A DNA stretch of 7,696 nucleotides from an uncultured Burkholderiales bacterium. Its GTDB lineage: Bacteria > Pseudomonadota > Gammaproteobacteria > Burkholderiales > Burkholderiaceae_E. The stretch covers positions 1 to 7,696 of the forward strand of contig CAIXXI010000244.1 of assembly GCA_903923345.1 (NCBI GenBank), in the 5' to 3' direction. Positions within the stretch are counted from its first letter, which is position 1, and every line of letters begins with the position of its first letter. This document shows positions 5,411-7,696 of the stretch, one piece after another. Both the position numbers and the translations under genes were made by a program. Under the pieces are notes generated by a model, which saw only the letters and a program-made list of their open reading frames with translations, was not told where the DNA came from and ran no database searches.

Positions 5411-7696
5411 TTATCTGCGAGCGATCTGGTTGATCGCGGTGTTGCCTGTGGCCTGAGCAGCGACCGCATTTCCGGACACGGTGGCGCTGCGTGAGGCACC
5501 CGGCAGCGTCGGCGCACCGGCACTGGCCATGACCGTAACACCCGACACCTGTGCGCTGACGGCGCTGGTGCTGGTCTGGGTGTTGGTCAGGCTGGAGCTG
5601 GCTTGCATCGTGGAGCCCGGCATCGCCGACAGGGTCATCTGATTCGTCGCGGTATTGGCCGTCGACAGCGCCGCGAACGTGTTGCCACTGATGGTGAGTG
5701 CCGAACCCTCCACCGAACCCGCTGAGACGCCAAGCTGAGCATTCGTCACCCGGGTGCTGACCGAACCGCTGCTGTTTTGCTGGCTGTTCAGGGCATAGGT
5801 GGCGACCGGTGCGACCGCGCCTGCATTGCCGATCGGGTTCGACGAGCTTGCATTCAGGATGTTGGTTGCGGCGTTGGCGGTGCCTTGAGCCATCATCAGG
5901 TTGCCGCTCACGGTGGCATTGACCCCGTTCAAGGCAATGCGGCCATTCAAGGGAACGATGCCCAGCGTGGTCTGCGAGCCGCCCGAACTGCTGCCGATCG
6001 ATGCGTCCACCGCGCCGGAAGCGACCTGATTGCTATTGACATTGCCGATGGCATTGAGTGCGCTCGTGGCATCCACAACGATTGCGTTGGTGGCTGTGTT
6101 GATGCCGGCCGATGCAGTCAGGCGGTTGTCGGAGACGACCGCGTTGCCGCTGCTCAGTGAATTGGCGGTCAGGCCCACCAGAGCGGAGGACACCGAAGCA
6201 GATGAGCTGCCCGTGCTGGCCTGCTGGTTGTCGACCACCAGAGCCGCGCTGCCCGTCTGCGTGACCAGGCTGGTGGCAGCGGCTTGCAACACGTTGAACG
6301 CGTCGTTTTGCATGGCTGATGCCTCAGCCCGGTTGCCGCTGATGGTGATCGGGGAGCTGGATGCTTGATTGGTGCTTACGCCGAACAGCGTGGCATCAGA
6401 GACCAGGCCAGGCGCTGCGACGACGGATGCAGAGACATCGCCACCAACTCGTTCTTGAATGTTAAACACGTTGGCGGCCGAACCGGACAGGCTGCTGGTG
6501 GTGATTTGCAGTCGGTTCGAGACGCCCTGGCCCAGAGCAGCCGCAGAAATGCTGTTGTTCGACTGGGTGATCGAACTGTTATCGATCTGCCCGCGTGCAA
6601 GGATCTCCTGACTGGCTGTGCTGACTGCCGACACGCTGCCCTCGGCATACTGGCTGCTGTTGACGTTGAACGAGCCGCCTGAGCCGCTTGCCAGCGTGGC
6701 TGAGACGGCCAGCGTGTTCGAGGCGGTGTTCCCAATCGCCTGTGACTGAGCCAGGTTCCCGGTCGAGGTGAGGCTTGAGCCGAGCACGGACGCGCCACGC
6801 GAAACAGTCAGGCTATTGACTGCGCTGGTGCTTGCCGAGATGTCGCCATAGGCGCTCTGCAGCGATTCAACCGAGGTTTGCTGGTTCGAGAGGTTCGTCG
6901 TCACGATTTCGGAAAATTGCGACGAGCGGTTTGCGATGGCTGCGGATGCGATCGAATTGTCGGAGAGGGTCAGGCGCGAGTCGGCAACATCGCCGGTCAC
7001 CTTGCTGCTCACGCTCGCGGTGTTCGAGGCGGACAGTTGCAGGCCGCTTGCATTTTGAGTCGACTGAGTGAAGCTGCTGAAGCCGGTCTGCGCAGTGCCG
7101 AGCTGAGCTGCCTGCAGGCTGGTGGTTCCGGTGTACGCATTGCCGGTTGCAATTGCCGACAGGCTGTTGCGGCTGATGCCAATGGCCATCGAGCTGATGC
7201 CTGCCTCCGAAACATTCGCTTCGATGCTTGCATTGGAGACGGAAGCCTGGATGGCTGTGTCATTGATGGTTTGGAGACTGACCGAGTCGGTGCGACCGGT
7301 GATCGAAGTGGCGCGCTGAACCAGGGTGTTGGCAGCGGTGTTGGCGCCTGCGGTTGCGCCAATCTGGTTGCCGCTCAGCGTCACGGACTCGGCTGAGCCA
7401 AGGTTACCGTCTTGAATGCGGGCGCTGATCGATGGGTTCGACACGCTTGCATTCACCACGGTCTGAAGCGAGGCCTGTTCGTTGGACACGCGCAGATTGG
7501 TCCCGACTGCGTTCGCGGTGACCGATGCCAGGTTGCCCGCGATGTTGGCGTTCGAGCTGGCGATCAGGCTGTTGTCCCGAAGGGTCACTGAGCCGCCGGC
7601 GGCACTGCGGTCAGCGCGCGCGGTGATCGTGCTGCCTTCGATTGACGAGTCGTAGCGGGTGCCACTGGCTTGCTGCAGGCTGCCGACCGAGAGGGA
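5411..7696 (-). CDS. Second large repeat protein, paralogue of the 1159-aa protein; N-terminus beyond window
   Basis: The frame is open from the right edge to the TAA at 5413-5411, giving 761 visible codons. The first 36 (SLSVGSLQQASG...) have no stop and continue the repeat pattern, so the GTG at 7588 is internal and the real start lies outside the window. I cannot name the family. Eleven repeat cores begin near visible residues 37, 105, 171, 242, 309, 376, 450, 520, 594, 667 and 738, spaced 66-74 residues apart. Each core is followed by an N-x-Q-type element such as VNSNQVASGAVDAS or LNSQQNSSGSVSTRV. The visible part is rich in Ser/Ala/Asn/Thr, has no cysteine and very few aromatic residues, and ends GNTAINQIARR directly after the last repeat. 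A signal peptide is expected but not visible. The gene precedes its paralogue in the same orientation but is cut off from it by a strong terminator. A beta-solenoid surface or fibre protein is likely by inference. Confidence 0.85.
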   Translation of the reverse strand, partial: SLSVGSLQQASGTRYDSSIEGSTITARADRSAAGGSVTLRDNSLIASSNANIAGNLASVTANAVGTNLRVSNEQASLQTVVNASVSNPSISARIQDGNLGSAESVTLSGNQIGATAGANTAANTLVQRATSITGRTDSVSLQTINDTAIQASVSNASIEANVSEAGISSMAIGISRNSLSAIATGNAYTGTTSLQAAQLGTAQTGFSSFTQSTQNASGLQLSASNTASVSSKVTGDVADSRLTLSDNSIASAAIANRSSQFSEIVTTNLSNQQTSVESLQSAYGDISASTSAVNSLTVSRGASVLGSSLTSTGNLAQSQAIGNTASNTLAVSATLASGSGGSFNVNSSQYAEGSVSAVSTASQEILARGQIDNSSITQSNNSISAAALGQGVSNRLQITTSSLSGSAANVFNIQERVGGDVSASVVAAPGLVSDATLFGVSTNQASSSPITISGNRAEASAMQNDAFNVLQAAATSLVTQTGSAALVVDNQQASTGSSSASVSSALVGLTANSLSSGNAVVSDNRLTASAGINTATNAIVVDATSALNAIGNVNSNQVASGAVDASIGSSSGGSQTTLGIVPLNGRIALNGVNATVSGNLMMAQGTANAATNILNASSSNPIGNAGAVAPVATYALNSQQNSSGSVSTRVTNAQLGVSAGSVEGSALTISGNTFAALSTANTATNQMTLSAMPGSTMQASSSLTNTQTSTSAVSAQVSGVTVMASAGAPTLPGASRSATVSGNAVAAQATGNTAINQIARR
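5411..7696 (-). repeat. Protein-level tandem repeat array, at least 11 units
   Basis: The core [ILA]-T-[VIL]-S-x-N-x4-A-x-[AS]-x2-N-x-A-x-N recurs 11 times with intervals of 68, 66, 71, 67, 67, 74, 70, 74, 73 and 71 residues, more regular than in the downstream paralogue. Good copies are LTISGNTFAALSTANTATNQ and ATVSGNAVAAQATGNTAINQ. Poor copies, such as the one near visible residue 376 (ITQSNNSISAAALGQGVSNR), keep the spacing. The array runs off the right edge, so the total number is unknown. Confidence 0.85.

Noticed and set aside
5260..5541. 93-aa minus-strand frame overlapping the end of the upstream repeat gene and its terminator
   Set aside because: It runs out of frame through a coding end and straight across a strong intrinsic terminator, with Arg/Pro-rich composition typical of shadow frames.
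5777..7396. Plus-strand open frames opposite the second repeat protein
   Set aside because: The same explanation applies: they follow the repeat period on the other strand, show no domain and no start signals.
7586..7588. GTG at 7588 as the start of the second repeat protein
   Set aside because: The frame stays open through 36 more codons to the window edge, these continue the repeat pattern including an SLQQASG element, and no signal peptide follows the GTG.
1533..7696. CRISPR array or DNA-level satellite as explanation of the periodicity
   Set aside because: The periodicity is of about 200 nt, degenerate at the DNA level and in phase with one long reading frame in each gene; there are no short identical repeats with unique spacers.

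Overview
The window looks like chromosomal DNA of a GC-rich beta-proteobacterium, probably in the Burkholderiales. The basis is the pairing of a Bug/TctC-type tripartite tricarboxylate transporter (TTT) substrate-binding protein, a family greatly expanded in that order, with a conventional RlmJ rRNA methyltransferase, both in high-GC coding sequence. The assignment is inferred from gene content only; there is no rRNA or other marker gene.

Layout. At the left edge (1-462, minus) is the N-terminal half of a periplasmic TTT solute-binding protein with a clear signal peptide. It is divergent from rlmJ (576-1445, plus), which encodes the 23S rRNA m6A2030 methyltransferase and has its key residues. 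The 113-bp gap between them carries a plausible sigma70 promoter for the binding protein. A hairpin directly after rlmJ (1445-1476) can serve as a terminator for rlmJ and for the converging minus-strand gene.

Most of the window (1533-7696, minus) is taken by two very large, repetitive, exported-looking proteins that I do not recognise. The downstream one (1533-5012, 1159 aa) is complete, with a signal peptide and 15 degenerate repeats of about 64-101 residues. The upstream one (5411-7696, at least 761 aa) runs off the right edge and shows 11 more repeats of about 66-74 residues. Each repeat has two recurring halves: a [IL]TVSGN-x4-A-x-[AS]-x2-N-x-A-x-N strand-like segment and an N-x-Q-x3-G-x-V-x-A-like segment. 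Both proteins are rich in Ser/Ala/Thr/Asn/Val, have no cysteine in the visible mature parts, and stop immediately after the last repeat with a near-identical tail. Their last five or so units align one to one, so the genes arose by whole-gene duplication. The pattern suggests a beta-solenoid or functional-amyloid-like surface protein; that is inference only. No autotransporter barrel, RTX repeat, LPXTG or other known secretion module is visible.

The two genes are separated by a 398-bp intergenic region. It contains a strong intrinsic terminator for the upstream gene (5346-5375), an AT-rich tract (about 5161-5236) with a perfect 19-bp palindrome, several GGTC-type inverted motifs and a ribosome-binding site. 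The second gene therefore probably has its own regulated promoter. The many open frames on the plus strand opposite the repeat proteins are judged to be composition-driven shadows.
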